A DNA stretch of 64,000 bases from Akanthomyces muscarius. Lineage: Eukaryota; Ascomycota; Sordariomycetes; Hypocreales; Cordycipitaceae. Where the stretch lies: the NCBI RefSeq assembly GCF_028009165.1, contig NC_079241.1, forward strand, positions 2,976,001-3,040,000. Direction: 5' to 3'. This document shows, piece after piece, positions 23,083-35,129 of the stretch. Numbering within the stretch: the stretch's first letter is position 1; the number at the start of each line of letters is the position of its first letter. Both the position numbers and the translations under genes were made by a program. The notes under the pieces are model-generated. The model made no database searches. It saw nothing but the letters and a program-made list of their open reading frames with translations, and was not told where the DNA came from.

Positions 23083-24022
23083 CATGACACGGTCATCATC
23101 AATGGGAGGGCTCATAACCGGTGTGTGTGTGTGGTTTGTATGGGAGTGGCGTGGGCTTTTGCTGGTCTTTGCCTTTAAGTTAGGCGCCTGCAGCCCGAAA
23201 AGCCCAACGCCTTTGCCGTCTCTTCTGTCACATCTGACGGCGGCTCGAGAAACCTTGAACAGGTGGAGTGTCCCCTATTTTCTCTCTCGCCTTCTGTCTG
23301 TCCCTCTCCCTCTCTCGTCCTCGCCTGCAGTTGCACCCCCCTCTCCCCCCCCGTCGCAAACTTTGTCCGCGATTTCGGCGCCAATATTTCCACAGCCTTG
23401 CAGCGGCGTATGCCGACACGGAGTGACACTGTGTATTACCCTTCCATGTAGCCTGAATTTTCCACGTTTTGCAAACACACAGCAACTGCGCCTCGCTCGC
23501 AACCATCACGATTCCTGGGTGGGTTTTCGTTTAGTCTAGCCCTGTGGCCCTGAAGCCGAGGGGAAACGCTAGGCGCTCCATTCCTAGCCTCTTTCTCCTA
23601 GTGGCCTGCAGAGTAGTATTGAATGACATACTGGCCCTGTCGGGAGGGGGGGGAGAATCTGTTTGCTGATGATCTAGTACAAGGGTTGGTTGAAACGTGT
23701 TGTCGGGGCGCTGAAGTATGATCAAGTCTCTGTTGCACTGAGGCTGCACTCTGCAGGGTCACTGGCTTTTTGCTTCCTACATACACCGACGCACTGGCCA
23801 TGACACGTACCAACTGAGACACGGACGATTACACTCGATGGATACGAAATCGTCGATTGGATATATACTTTGCAAAGCTATGTAATTGCCAGCGGCCGGA
23901 CCTGGACCGGGCCAATCATGGCGGCTATACACATACTCGTCTGGGCCCCTGCATGTTGAATGCAGCTCGCCTACGGAAGAAGAGCCCGTAAACGACTCAG
24001 GATCGCACACCGACACACCGCT

Positions 24023-25124
24023 TCAGCATCCTGCGTAGATGGCGTTGGCAAAGAGGGCATAGGTGTCGGCGTTGTTGAGCTCCTGGTTGGCCGAGAGGCC
24101 CTGGACGGCGTCGTAGCCGTAGCCGAGGTCGTCAGTGCCCTGGATCTGGCTGAGATGCGTGTCCTCGTGGATGTTCGTCGTGGCCTGGTCCTGCGCGTGG
24201 CACTCCCGGGTGACGGCCGGCAGGTCGTCAAAGTAGAGGTCGCAGTAGACCATGTAGCTCTCGCTCGGCACCGTGTACGCAAGCACGTTGCCGCCGCAGT
24301 CGTTGCCGACGTCGCTGCAGTAGTACTGTGCCACGCCCGACGACGTCGAGCTGCACTCGCGCGCGACCCGGGAGAAGACGCCCGCCACCTCTTGCCGCGT
24401 CTGCGAGTCCGAGGCTTTAAAGTACTCTTGCATCTTGTTGGCGGACCCCGACGAGGCGGCGCGGCCCGCGGCCGTCGCGAGCTGCTGGCAGTTGCGCAGC
24501 GCCGTCTGCGTAACCTGCAGCTTCTGGCCCTGGCAGTCGCTCTGCACGACGCTGCGCTTCATCGTCTGCGCAAAGGCGTGGCGCGCCGCCGCCGCGTGCC
24601 GCCCTTCGACGCTGACCTCGACCGTGTTAGACTTGTAGGGCACGGCGCCGGTGATGCCGTCCTGGCCGACGACGGAGAGCGAGCCGGCGGCGTTGACGCT
24701 GAACTTGCCGCCGGTGGAGAGGTCGTGGGCCTGTGCGACGTCGATGCTGATCTCGATGGACTGGCCAGCGGGGATGCGTTGGATAGCAGAGTCTTGGATC
24801 TTGCTGGTGGAGATTCTCTTCTTGATGCCAAGGAATGGAACAGCGTGGTCTTTGCTCGGGGGTCAGAATGAATCCAGTCAGTTATACGTGGCAGGGCCAA
24901 AACTTACCACCAGTCGTCACCTTGACCTTTTGCACAGCAGAGGAATCAAAGATGCTTCCGGGCTTGAGCAGGCTAATGTCGTCCTTGCCATTGTTCTGCA
25001 CAGTGGCCTTTACCTGAGAGTTGCCGACAGCTTGCAGTGTGACATCGAGCTGGCCCTTGGAGACATCTCGTAGTGCAACTGCGGACACAGAGGCAGCGCC
25101 AGTGAGAACAGATAGAAACTTCAT
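24023..25124 (-). CDS. deuterolysin-type neutral metalloprotease (M35, aspzincin)
   Basis: M35 deuterolysins are secreted zinc endoproteases made as preproproteins. Exons are 25124-24908 and 24849-24023, giving 347 residues. The intron (GTAAGT..AAG) joins TTGG to DHAVPFLG. Residues 1-17 (MKFLSVLTGAASVSAVA) form a signal peptide, followed by a propeptide of about 150 residues. The mature domain carries HEDTH (300-304) with catalytic Glu301, and GTDDLGYGYD supplies the third, aspartate zinc ligand typical of aspzincins. Several Cys (SDC, RNC, REC, YYC, NDC, YCD, REC and the C-terminal GC) fit the family's disulfides. The length matches the usual ~350. A TATATAA box stands just upstream. The gene is intact and probably acts in extracellular nutrition or host-protein degradation. 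Confidence 0.94.
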
Positions 25125-27456
25125 TGTGAAAAGAAAAGTGAGTGGAGATGCGGCTTATATAGAAGGTGTTTTGATGCTGGCCATAAAGGTTCTCACGACA
25201 GGATACTCAACTCTTTTATAGTCGTTCTCATTGGTACCGAAGCATCTGGATTGCTGCGCGCGGCGTGGTCGCTCTACATCATGGGGTGCCTCTGCCAGCT
25301 CAAGCACGTAAATTAAGCGACCTTCCACCCCGAAGCTAAGGATGTTTAGCGGCTTCAGATATATTTCACCGGTGCAGAAAACAATGTGACTTTCCTGATT
25401 CTGCCTGGCTCGGTCGACCTGTCAGCACAAGTTCAATACAGTCAGTCCATGGCGGTGACGGCTAGAAACGCCACTATCGAAGGGGCGAGGTCTATGGAAG
25501 GCTCTAAATTGACTTCTGGGCTCGAGTTCCTGCCAAGCCGCCTCATTCCGGCTGTCGGAAGCGATTTACGCCGCATGGTTCGTGCCAACTACTTATCTGC
25601 TGGGCCGACAGCAGCTCGGAACGAAGCGAGCCGAAGCAATGTCGGCCAAGTCCTGGTCTTGCCAACACGGGTAAAACAGTGTCCCTAAGATAGACCTCTC
25701 TCAGGACTTCTTGAGGACTGTGGAAAACATGCAGGAATACATCAGTTAGCATGCGCTTTCCTAAAATGACCAAAGTGGAAGCGGACCGCATGGTTGCGAC
25801 AGTCTGTCTGTCAAGCGTCCAGGTGATCACACTGGTTTTTAGGAAGGTGTCGATTCAATCTAGACTTTTCTAGATTATTACAGAGCTCGGCTTAGGCTAT
25901 TTAGTTTTAAAAGGAAAGATGACTGCATGCCGACTCGGCGCATTACAGTGCAGCTTGCTAGGCGGTTTCAAAAGCGCAGAGTCGAACTAACCTCCGGCGA
26001 GCCAGCAAGCCTCATAAACGAAAGTATGCGTAACCAGTTCACCGTCGCTCGTATATACATCAACAAGTGAAAGCGGCTTTGACATTTAGGAAGCTCACTA
26101 GATCAGGAGAGTGCACGTCCAAGGTCGCGTTGCTACGCTCTAATCAAGGTGGCCGTCGGAAGAGAACAGAGAGAGCTCTTACTGTGTGCGCCAATCGGCT
26201 TGTAAAAGATAGCCCTAGTTCAAACGAGAACATCTACCTTCCCAAATTGTCATTTTAGCTTTCATGCTTGATTTTAAAAATGGGGGAGAGTCCGTCGCAA
26301 AAGCGCCGCGCTTCCAAGGACTTCTGCACCCCAGAGTCCCGTGTTGTAAGGCACTCCAATATCACTCTAATATACAAGCAAAGTTCGGGCAAGATCAACT
26401 TTGGAAACCCGGTCAAGGTTGCGTCGGCAAACTCCAAGTGCGGGGGGAACGCAGATGAACAAGCCAATAGATAGCAGTAGCGGGTAGAAGTGCAATAGGC
26501 ACTAACATCGCCAAACACGACGTGGCTTGGTGTCAAATCTCACCTTCCGAAATGGGCACCACCCTCTGTGTGCCGCAATTCCGAAGGAGTTTGGCGGTTT
26601 GCTTGTAGACAAGCTTATACCGGTAGGATGATCACTGGCAAGGGTATATATTTTCGAAATGTTGTTCAAGTTTTTGGGCGCACCTCGGTACATGAACGCG
26701 AGGCTACCCTGCCACGGGGCATGAGCCCTTCCGATATTCTCAGACTGTCAACTCGGCGAAGCCAAGAGATAGCAAGCTAAGGCACACTGTCCGCGATAAT
26801 TGCCTGACAAGCATAGAACAATAGTGCAAGGCTCTGCTTTTGGTGTACAATCGACCACCTAGGGCCATGAAGTGTATGACTCACCTCAGCTGCAAATTGA
26901 AGAAAAGAAAACGAAAAAGGGGAAAAAGAGAGAAATAAAGGGAAACACAATCACTTTGAAACAGCACCGTGTCGTCGGACGGGTCAGGCAGTGGAAAACA
27001 AAACCAGAATAGCGCTTTACTGCAGGCTAGTGAAGCTGCTTAACAAGTATCACTATTATGGTCGTGGTTGGTACAGCGCCATATGATGAAGCTACCAACC
27101 AACTACAAAGAGAAAACAGATATTATTCAAATGCCATAATTCTATAAATCGATATATTCCAAATCAGGAAGGAGAAACTGAATTTCGGGTTCCGTGGCTT
27201 GGTATGCAGTGGGATGGAATCAAGTGTGGCTGACAAACCAAGTGGCGCAAACTCCCAACTCAAATGTGGCGCCGTACTTCCCAAAGCTCTCACCAGCTCT
27301 GTCCATTCAACAACTATCAACAAGCATCTTCGAAACAACGGCCCGTCGACAACCAATTCACGATCGCAAAGGGGAGGATAATAATCCGTTCTGAATCTAC
27401 CTCTCTCCTTCCCACATCACAGCCCGACGCCGCTCCCGCGCGCGCTACAAGGACCA
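25125..27456. other. intergenic region between deuterolysin and yth1
   Basis: These 2.3 kb contain only short, conflicting open frames. The promoters of the leftward protease and the rightward yth1 gene are expected here. A small inverted repeat (TCTAGA..TCTAGA) is at about 25858-25875. No RNA gene or intact element is seen. Confidence 0.5.
25155..25161 (-). promoter_or_regulatory. TATA box of the deuterolysin gene
   Basis: TATATAA on the minus strand lies about 31 nt before the ATG at 25124. This implies a very short 5' leader, or use of a TATA further upstream. The assignment rests on consensus and position. Confidence 0.55.
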
Positions 27457-28293
27457 ATGGCGACGGAAACGACCATGGCCGCGACGGTCTCCGGGGGCCC
27501 AGCCGCGACGGTCCTCAACCACTCCGTGAAGCCGTACACGTTTGCCTTTTCGCGCTTCCTCCGCGAGACGTACCAGGTCGGGCTGCCCGTGGACCGGCCC
27601 ATATGCAAGGCGTACCAGACGGGCAGCTGCCCCAACGGCACGCGGTGCACGGAGCGGCACGTCGCCGACGGCAGCAAGGCGTCGTCGTCGTCGCACCACC
27701 ACCCGACCGGCGGGCTTAACTCGCTCGTCTGCAAGCACTGGCTGCGCGGGCTCTGCAAAAAGGGCGTGCCGTGCGAGTTCCTCCACGAGTACAACCTGCG
27801 CAAGATGCCCGAGTGCAACTTCTTCATGCGCAACGGCTACTGCTCCAACGGCGAGGAGTGCCTGTACCTGCACGTCGACCCGCTGTCCAAGCTGCCGCCG
27901 TGCCCGCACTACGACATGGGCTTCTGCCCGCTCGGGCCCGTCTGCTCCAAGAAGCACGTCCGCCGGAAGCCCTGCCCGTTTTACCTCGCGGGCTTCTGTC
28001 CAGAGGGGCCAGAGTGCAAGCGCGGCTCGCATCCCAAGTGGTCCAAGAACCTGGACCCGCCGACCGTCAAGCCCGAGCCCAAGACGGAGGAGGAGACGAG
28101 GGCCGAGATGGAGCTGCTGCAGCAGCAGCACCAGGCGCAGCAGCAGGCACAGTCCGGATACGACGATGGCGACAGGCAGCGGGATAAGGATGATCGCTTT
28201 GGCGGCCGTCATGGTGGTAGGGGCGGCGGTAGGGGCGGCTGGAGAGGTGGCGGCCGAGGCCGGGGACACTTTAGGGGCAGAGGAGGATACTAG
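27457..28293 (+). CDS. yth1: CPSF30/Yth1 mRNA 3'-end processing factor
   Basis: Yth1/CPSF30 is a nuclear subunit of the cleavage and polyadenylation factor; its zinc fingers contact the AAUAAA region and bridge to Fip1. This is a single-exon gene of 278 residues. Five consecutive CCCH fingers are visible: [57 protein letters not shown] and [15 protein letters not shown], the hallmark arrangement of the family. A Ser/His-rich insert separates fingers 1 and 2. After a Gln-rich helix (about 225-235), the C-terminus is a Gly/Arg-rich (RGG) tail from about residue 248, a likely RNA-binding or methylated segment. The start ATG at 27457 lies in a CCAATGG context. Strong GC3 codon bias explains the long antisense frame. 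Confidence 0.95.
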   Translation: MATETTMAATVSGGPAATVLNHSVKPYTFAFSRFLRETYQVGLPVDRPICKAYQTGSCPNGTRCTERHVADGSKASSSSHHHPTGGLNSLVCKHWLRGLCKKGVPCEFLHEYNLRKMPECNFFMRNGYCSNGEECLYLHVDPLSKLPPCPHYDMGFCPLGPVCSKKHVRRKPCPFYLAGFCPEGPECKRGSHPKWSKNLDPPTVKPEPKTEEETRAEMELLQQQHQAQQQAQSGYDDGDRQRDKDDRFGGRHGGRGGGRGGWRGGGRGRGHFRGRGGY

Positions 28294-28648
28294 CTGTGGC
28301 ATGGCAGGGATAGGTGGTGGTAGACAGGCTAGGGAAAGAGGAAGATACAAAAGATGGACGTGACGAGATTGCATGAGTATGGAGGCGTTTGTAAGGGGTT
28401 GAGATTACATTACGGACTATGATACCCGCAGGCGGATTAAAAAGTAGGCCTATCAGGCCCTGTACGAAACATTGAGGAACTGGCTTTTAGATGAAGCGTT
28501 TTAAATAGTAATATCATTATTGGGATATTTAGTTTTCTGTATATGCACAGCGGAGTCGTGACGTCGTCTATGTAACAATTAACTTGCAGGTTATCCTAAT
28601 TTATACACGGCACATGTGCCTGGGAATGGCGTCGAACTCTCGAGCTCT
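28294..28648. other. convergent 3' spacer
   Basis: This 355-nt spacer lies between yth1 (+) and the DUF1776 gene (-). It contains AT-rich stretches compatible with 3' ends of both transcripts. No gene is seen. Confidence 0.6.
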
Positions 28649-30263
28649 TTACGCGGCCGGCTCTTTCGCGGGTGTCCAGAGAGCACTGTCTCTTTCCGAC
28701 GTCCAGGCATTGATCTCTGAAGGCACGGCGATGAACTCGTTGCTGGCATTGTCGCCGTCTTCGCTGGGCGTGCGCGAGGATCCCTCCTCGCTGGCCTTCC
28801 AGGTCGAGAGCTGATCGACGCGACGAATGCCCATGAGCCACGAAACCAGCCCGCGCGGGGCCCAGCGGCCGACAAAGCCATAGACGCTGGAGCCAAGGCC
28901 GATGCGCACCGTGTCGCTGGTGATGGAGCCGTCAATGACGTCAAACACAGAGTTATGCAGGCGTCGCAGCGAGCTTCCCTTGAAGCCACGGATGCGCGCC
29001 CCGGATATGGCGGAGCTCGTCTGCGCGACAAAATTACGGGCGTAGACGTGTCTCGCGCCGTCTGGCCAGACGAGCGTCTCCTGGGGCTGGCCGGTCGTGT
29101 GCTGGCCCTGGCCGATGGCGAGGTTGCGGGCAGGGACGAACCCGGCAAAGTCGAAAGTGCCTAGCTGCATATGCGTCACGGGGATATCGAGAGGGCGCAG
29201 CTCCGCGGTCAAGACCTCCGTAAAGGCTGAAAGCGCAGAGCAGACGGTAGCTTCCGGAGCGTGGAACGGAGGGTTGATGGACGAGATGATGGAGGGTGTC
29301 AGCACCATGACCTTGGGCGGCACCCACTTCTCACCAATAGGCTGGAGTCGAGATGTGAGCAGCGGGAGGAAAGCCTGGATGGTGAGGATGGGGTGTAGGA
29401 GATGCGTGTTGAACAAGTCGGCGAAGCTCGAGGGAGGTATCGTCGCAATCGGCGAGGTCTGGTAGTGGAGGCTCGGGATGAGAATGACGGATCGCAGAGT
29501 CAGCTGGTTGGGCTTTATGTGAGGACCGGGAGCATGCGGCGACTGGAGGTACGCCGCAAACTTTTCGATAGCAGATCCGGCGCTAGGAGGCTGCAATATG
29601 TGTTAGCATCAGGAATCAGCCTCCAGGCCGACGCACGTGGGTATACTCACATTCGTCGTATCAATCTTCAGAGGAGCGATATCTTGGCGCGCGTAAGATT
29701 GCACCATTTTCTCGTCCTCGGGCGCGTCGCAGACGACGTACACGATGAAGCCGCGTCTCTCCATGTCCAGCGAGAGGGACTTGGTCAGGGGCAGTGTAGG
29801 CGAACCAGCGATGACGACGACTTCGGTGCGGCCACCGTTCCTGGCACGCTTGGCACGCCGTGATTTTCGCATCGACCTGGACTTTTGGTAGCCTTTGAAG
29901 ACTACGGTACCGCAGACAACGACGATGACGCCTGTGAGAATCTTGTGTTTTGACACCCAATCTTGGGCGCGCTCCCATGTTGACATGGAGACCACGACCA
30001 CGGGCACCTTGACGGGCGGCGCGGGCCGCATCGAGTCAGGAATCCATGTCTGGGAGCTCAGGGTGTCGCGAACGACGTTGGCGGCGCGGTCGACACCTTT
30101 GTCTATGAAATCGGCCGCATCGTTTGTGTACTGCCGGAACTGCACGGGAATCTTTCCCAGCTGAAAAAAAAAACTTACATTAGCAAAATGATGCGATGAA
30201 CATAGTAGCTTTCTCTTATAGAGGACTTACCAGGTCTACAAACTGCTGCTCATCTACCGGCAT
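28649..30263 (-). CDS. DUF1776 family protein
   Basis: This is a fungal family of uncharacterised proteins distantly reminiscent of short-chain dehydrogenases. Exons are 30263-30231 (33 nt), 30160-29651 and 29590-28649, giving 494 residues with all introns in phase 0. The first exon encodes MPVDEQQFVDL. The middle exon contains a hydrophobic segment (ILTGVIVVVCGTVVF, about residues 82-96) followed by a very basic stretch (KSRSMRKSRRAKRARN). A beta-alpha start (TEVVVIAGSPTLPLTKSLSLDME) then looks like a Rossmann-type nucleotide-binding fold. Later blocks such as VMVLTPSI and the PFHAPEATVCSALSAFTEVL helix fit the short-chain dehydrogenase fold, but no clear YxxxK pair is present, so catalysis is doubtful. 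One membrane anchor near the N-terminus is likely; the organelle is unknown. Confidence 0.85.
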
Positions 30264-31479
30264 GATGATCGAGATGGTCGTGACATGTGTGATGGGATGA
30301 AAGAGGAGGCGGTTGAGCGACAGTGACGCTATTCAGCTTTTTTCGGCCCAAAACGGTGCCTTGTTTGGTTGCTGGCGTTTAGTGGGGCAGACCACCGTTT
30401 CGCGCGATACCTAGCGGCTGGAGTTGCCATGGGCATGTGCCATGCTCACATGCGTATTAAATCTGAAGAGAGACAACTATTCAGAATGCTGAATTATGGG
30501 AGAGTTCGATTTGAGGGTAGAAATCGGAGCGAGAGCCTTGCGGCACTATTCACACTGATGTCGAACTTGTGAGCATGTAACTGTGGCTATCACAAACGGG
30601 TGACCTCTGCCATACATGCCCGGCCTTTAGACGTAACGACTGACGCTAACATGGAAGTGGCACGTGTATTCCGGAAGTGCCGCTGTGAGTTGGTGACTAT
30701 GATAGCCGTTGAGCTAGATGAAGCTAAATCACGAAATGCAACAGACAGACAGGATTTGCCTTTGCTGTGCAAGTGAAGAAGAAGGCGACCAACCAATAAC
30801 ATGTTACAGGGTAGCAAGCATGTAAGTTCGGCGTAAAGCTCGGCGTAGTTGCCTCAGCTACTCCAGCATGGCGGACGCACCTAGACTCGAGGCTTGGGGC
30901 CGTACCGGTGGAATGCAATGTATCAAGTTGATATCAAGATCAAACACCTGAATTGAAGTTGAAAATACACTGATTACCATTTTCTGGTCCTGGCTGCTAT
31001 TTTGTCGCAACACGCTGCTATAAACATTAGCCTGCCTAGGTACGGCTTCCAAGACCAACTCTTCCATCCTACCCAACCCGAACAGTCCGCCATGGTAGGT
31101 ACCTACCTAGTGCGCAGTACCCTCCAGCGCATCAGAGGCCCGATTTCCTTCCCCAACTGCCCCCCCAAACAATCCACTCACAGCGCTGTGGCGCGTGCGG
31201 GGGAACAGCTACAGGGCCGGTGATAACAGTTCCGCAAGCTCGGAGGACCCCGCCAAACCCGCGCATCCCGGAGCGACACCAGCTTCACTCGCGGTGCGCC
31301 CTCCGCGACGTTGGTCCATCTTTCCCCGGGTTACCCCAAGACTCGTGACTTGCACCGCTTCTTTATTTATCAGGTTCCCCAACTATATCGCCGTCTTCCT
31401 ATCTTTTGCACACCCCCACTCCTTCTCCCCTGACTTCCCAACTCAATTGCGTCGGAGACTGTCCCTCTCAAAGCCCATA
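30264..31479. other. divergent intergenic region
   Basis: This 1.2 kb stretch separates the DUF1776 gene (-) and the amidase (+). It contains a perfect 14-nt palindrome at 31094-31107 and a pyrimidine-rich leader at about 31300-31450 ahead of the amidase start. No gene is seen. Confidence 0.55.
31094..31107. repeat. GGTAGGTACCTACC palindrome
   Basis: This is a perfect 14-nt palindrome about 370 nt upstream of the amidase start. A related CCTAGGTAC word lies 60 nt to its left (31035-31043). It shares the TAGGTAC core with the motif cluster at 20001-20215. Confidence 0.7.
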
Positions 31480-33279
31480 ATGTTGATGGACTACCTCCAA
31501 CACAGGCGCGACTGGTATGTGTGTAGCTTCACAATCTTGCTTGGCCCCTGCTCTAACAATTGTCGAAAATTGATAGCCGCACCAAGCAGGAAGAACGGCT
31601 AACCCGCATCCGCGCTCTCAAGTCCTACCATGGTCCCTTCGGTGTCCTAGACAAGGAGATTGTCAACAAGCCTATTCAGCAGCTGGTCAAAGAGGTTCAC
31701 AATGACCCCAGCAAAGCAACACAAATTCTCAAAACATATGGCAAGGTCGCCCTCAAGGCCCAAGAAAAAACCAACTGCGTCACGGAAATACTCCTCGACT
31801 CTGCTGAGAAGTGGGTGACGGATGGCTCGATTAACCTCAAGGGTCCCTTGGCTGGCATCCCCGTCAGCTTGAAAGATACAGTCGACATCACTGGCTATGA
31901 TACTACCGTCGGATACAGCCGTTATGTCGGCATGAAAGCTACAGACGGCCCTACGGCGCGCATCTTGAAGGACGCCGGTGCCGTCCCTTACGTCAAGACC
32001 AATGTTCCCATCACCCTGCTCAGCTTCGAGTCCGCCAACGATGTCTGGGGCACATCAACCAACCCCTACAACAAAAAATATACGCCTGGTGGCTCCACCG
32101 GTGGTGAGGGCGCTCTGTTGGCTCTTGGTGGCAGAATTGGTGTCGGCAGCGATGTTGCCGGCAGTGTCCGCTGCCCTGCGCACTTTTCCGGCATCTACTC
32201 TCTCAAGTGCTCTACCGGCCGCTGGCTGAAGCTGGGCATGCGCACTAGCATGCCCGGACAGGATGGTATTCCTGCTGTATATAGCCCAATGGCCCGCACA
32301 CTCAACGACCTCACCTACTTTACGCGCTCCATTATTCAGATGAAGCCCTGGAACTACGACTACTCCATCCACCCCATCCCGTGGCGATCTGACATCGAAA
32401 AAGCCTATGCCGAGAAAAAGAAGCTCCGTGTGGGCGCCATGCGCACCGACGGCGTCGTCGACCCTAGCCCTGCGTGTGCTCGCGCTCTCGAGATGACTGT
32501 CAGCGCTCTGCGTGCCGAGGGTCACGAGATTATCGACGACATTGCGCCCCCAGAGCCCTACGAGGCCCTGCAGCTGGCCTCGCAGCTGCTCGATGCCGAT
32601 GGTGTGCAGACGGCCATGTCCTTTTTCCGCACCGGCGAGGGCAATGACCGTGGCGTGGCCCAGATGCGGTTCTACTTCAATCTGCCCCGCATCGTCAAGT
32701 ATGCGCATTACCTCTGGGTCCGATACGTCCGTCGCGATCCCGTCTGGGCCGGCATCCTCCTCAACTGGCACCCCAAGACCACCTACCAGTACTGGCAGCT
32801 GATTGCCAAGCGCGAGGCGTACAAGCGCCGATGGTTTGAGTTTTGGGAGGATAAGAGATTCGACTTTATTGTCGCTCCTCCCAACGCCACCCCCGCTGTT
32901 CCCCACGGCGGCATGCATGACGCATGCAGCAGCTGTGGCTACACATTTCTCTTTAACCTGGTGCGTTTTCCGTGATTCATGAAATATTTTGAGCCAGAAC
33001 TTTGCTAACACTCGGTAGCTTGATTATACTGCTGGTGTCATTCCCGTAACGCACGTCGACAAGAAAAAGGACCAGCTGCCCAAGGGCTTCAACGTCCGCA
33101 ACCTGAACGGCGTCGCCCGCGGCGCCTACAAGCACTACAACGCCGACGACATGCACGGCCTCCCTGTTGGTGTACAGGTGATTGGCCGCAGACTAGAGGA
33201 AGAAAAAGTCCTTACCTTGATGAAGAGAGTAGAAGACGCCCTCGGCGAGGACAAGTTCAAGCTGTTGGAGCTGGACTAG
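31480..33279 (+). CDS. amidase-signature family hydrolase
   Basis: Amidase-signature enzymes hydrolyse amides with a Ser-cisSer-Lys triad. Exons are 31480-31514, 31577-32960 and 33019-33279, giving 559 residues. The triad is complete: Lys111 in SLKDT, the cis-Ser185 in GGSTGGEGAL and the nucleophile Ser208 in SDVAGSVRCPA. The order and spacing match fatty-acid amide hydrolase and fungal acetamidase-type enzymes. No signal peptide is present. The C-terminal part (LDYTAGVIPVTHV..HGLPVGVQVIGRRLEEEKVL) is typical of the fungal group. The substrate cannot be told from sequence; small-amide nitrogen scavenging and fatty-acid amide hydrolysis are both possible. The second ATG (31486, giving MDYLQHRRD) is an alternative start. 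Intron 2 contains a good branch sequence (GCTAACA) shortly before its TAG acceptor. A methyltransferase gene follows on the same strand. Confidence 0.93.
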
Positions 33280-33646
33280 GACGCCTGGCCTGGAGCGGAA
33301 ATTCTATAGAACGACGGACCGATACCATTAGTGAGTATAGCCACAATGACAGCCAGCACTGTTTAGAATATAAAATTTGTTGCACCTGATTTGTTCAATT
33401 CTGGACCTTGTGACGTAAAACGACATGTAGGATTTTGTTTTGCCTGTGAACTTTTGGTCTCTCGTTACTGCGGCTCCGATCTCGGCGGCCGACTACCTCG
33501 ACGGCGCGCTTACATGAAAAGGTATAAAAGCTCGTATTCTCCATCGCAAATGCGGAAAGAGCTCTCATATAAACGTCTTCTCTCGGAAACAATATTCTCG
33601 AAAGATTCTTTAGACTGATAATTCGAGCTTTTATAATTGACAGACA
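33280..33646. other. spacer between amidase and methyltransferase genes
   Basis: The spacer holds the amidase 3' end and the methyltransferase promoter with a TATA box at 33523-33529. Nothing else is seen. Confidence 0.6.
33523..33529 (+). promoter_or_regulatory. TATA box of the methyltransferase gene
   Basis: TATAAAA is located about 120 nt upstream of the ATG at 33647, in an otherwise GC-rich context. This spacing is normal for a fungal TATA-containing promoter. Confidence 0.55.
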
Positions 33647-34701
33647 ATGGCGGAACAGAGCAAAGATCACTGGCACTCTGGTGTAAGTGGCCAAGCCCTA
33701 AATCACCAACCCCGCAAAATCCCCCTCTAACACTGTTCCCGCGTCGTTACCAGAACTACCAGCACTCGGCGTCTTTTGTGCCAAAGCTGGCCGGCAAAGT
33801 GACTCAGTGGCTTGATTTACAAAAAGACGATGTTGTACTGGATATTGGCTGCGGCGGTAGGTCGTCTTTCCCTGCCTCCCATCGTCCACAAGGCGGGTTG
33901 TGGACGTTGGCTAACCTCGAATGATAAAAGATGGCATCTTGAATCTGGAATTCGCCAAGGTGCTGTCCCAGGGCAAAGGGTCCATCCACGGCATCGATAG
34001 CTCCGCAGCCATGATTGAAGCGGCCAAGGAGCTGTGCAAGGAGCATCCGAATGCTACCTTTGAGGGTACGACCACACAAACCACACAATCACCAGAAACT
34101 CGTGCCACAAGTCCTCCGGGGGAGAAGCTAACCATCTACAGTTCTCGACGGGAACAAAATGCACAGCAGCGCCGCGCTCCAGCAGGGAACGTTTACCAAG
34201 GTCTTTTCCAACGCCGCCATGCACTGGATCCTGCGGGAAGAAGCCACCCGCCAGCCCTTTTTCCGCGCCGTGCACGCCGCCCTCGCGCCCGGCGGCACGT
34301 TTGCCTTTGAGATGGGCGGCCTCGGCAACATCAAGGAGATGGCGGCCGCGCTGCTCGTGGCCTGCGCACCGCGCGCGCCCGGCGGGATGCCGGCCGTCGT
34401 GGCGCGCCACTACCCGTGGTTCTTCCCCGACGAGGCCTGGGCGACGGCGGCGCTCGAGGGCGCGGGTTTCCGCGTGGACCGCGTCGAGCGCGAGTGGCGC
34501 CCGACGGCGGCGGACAAGGGCGGCGTGGAGGGCTGGGTCAGGTTGATGGGGAGCATGATCCTGGAGAGCGTGCCGGAAGGCGCCGAGAGGGAGGATGCGA
34601 TCAGGGAGGCGGTCGAGGCGCTGCGGGTGGTGTGTGATGATGGACGAGGGGGGGAGATGATTTCGTATGTGCGTCTCAGAGCATTGGCTACAAAAGTGTA
34701 A
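33647..34701 (+). CDS. class I SAM-dependent methyltransferase
   Basis: The enzyme transfers a methyl group from S-adenosylmethionine; the acceptor is unknown. Exons are 33647-33682, 33754-33856, 33931-34065 and 34142-34701, giving 277 residues; the last three introns keep the frame through split Asp and Val codons. Motif I reads VVLDIGCGDG (about residues 37-46), followed by GKGSIHGIDSSAAMIEAA (the acidic ribose-binding loop), VFSNAAMHWI (post-motif II) and ALAPGGTFAFEMGG (motif III region). The whole resembles the trans-aconitate methyltransferase-like group. There is no targeting signal. It lies just downstream of the amidase on the same strand and has its own TATA box, so the pairing need not be functional. 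Codon use in the last exon is extremely GC-rich. Confidence 0.9.
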
Positions 34702-35129
34702 ACGGGCGGCCAAAAAACCGAAAAGACTACGAGTGAACTGTTGCAACGAACTTTACATACTCAGTCTATGGTTGGGTACTGAGAACGTACAGTGCCTGTG
34801 TCAGTGTCTTGTCAGGCCCGCGGTAGCCAGGGTTTCTCAGGCTGGTGGATGAAATAAACACAATGACTTACATGCTAGAAACTTCTACTTACATGGTATT
34901 TCATGTTTATTAATCCCTGGTTGGTGAATGAACACCGCTACCAGGCAGCAGACTGGCGTGTAGCAGTGAATCAGTCAACGACCCCACCTTGGACTTCAAT
35001 CGTTGTGGCGGATTGTTAAAAAAAGTACCACCCCGTGCAAACGCTTAACAATACAAAAACCACACGACATGTCATGACCGCCCCCCCCGGCGGCCTCGTT
35101 TGATCGATGCGGTAGACCCGGCAAGCAAG
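34702..35129. other. spacer between methyltransferase and wss1
   Basis: Nothing recognisable lies in these 428 nt apart from expected 3' and 5' untranslated sequence. A C8 run is at about 35083-35090, close to the wss1 start. Confidence 0.55.

Larger units (their letters stand above)
21926..24022. other. intergenic region with simple repeats
   Basis: No gene is recognised between the GH18 start and the deuterolysin stop. It holds a GT-rich degenerate repeat (22178-22255), a TAGGTAGG word (22530-22537), an (AGCC)8 tract (23051-23082) and a pyrimidine-rich tract (about 23258-23358). The last looks like a core promoter, but no coding sequence follows it. The open frames here are short, overlap on both strands and track these repeats. 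Confidence 0.5.

Noticed and set aside
23084..23539. 151-codon + strand frame as a secreted protein gene
   Set aside because: It is Pro/Ser/Leu-rich only because it crosses the CT tract, and it has no cleavable signal or motif.
27445..28374. 309-codon minus frame
   Set aside because: It is the shadow of the yth1 gene; the + frame has five CCCH fingers.
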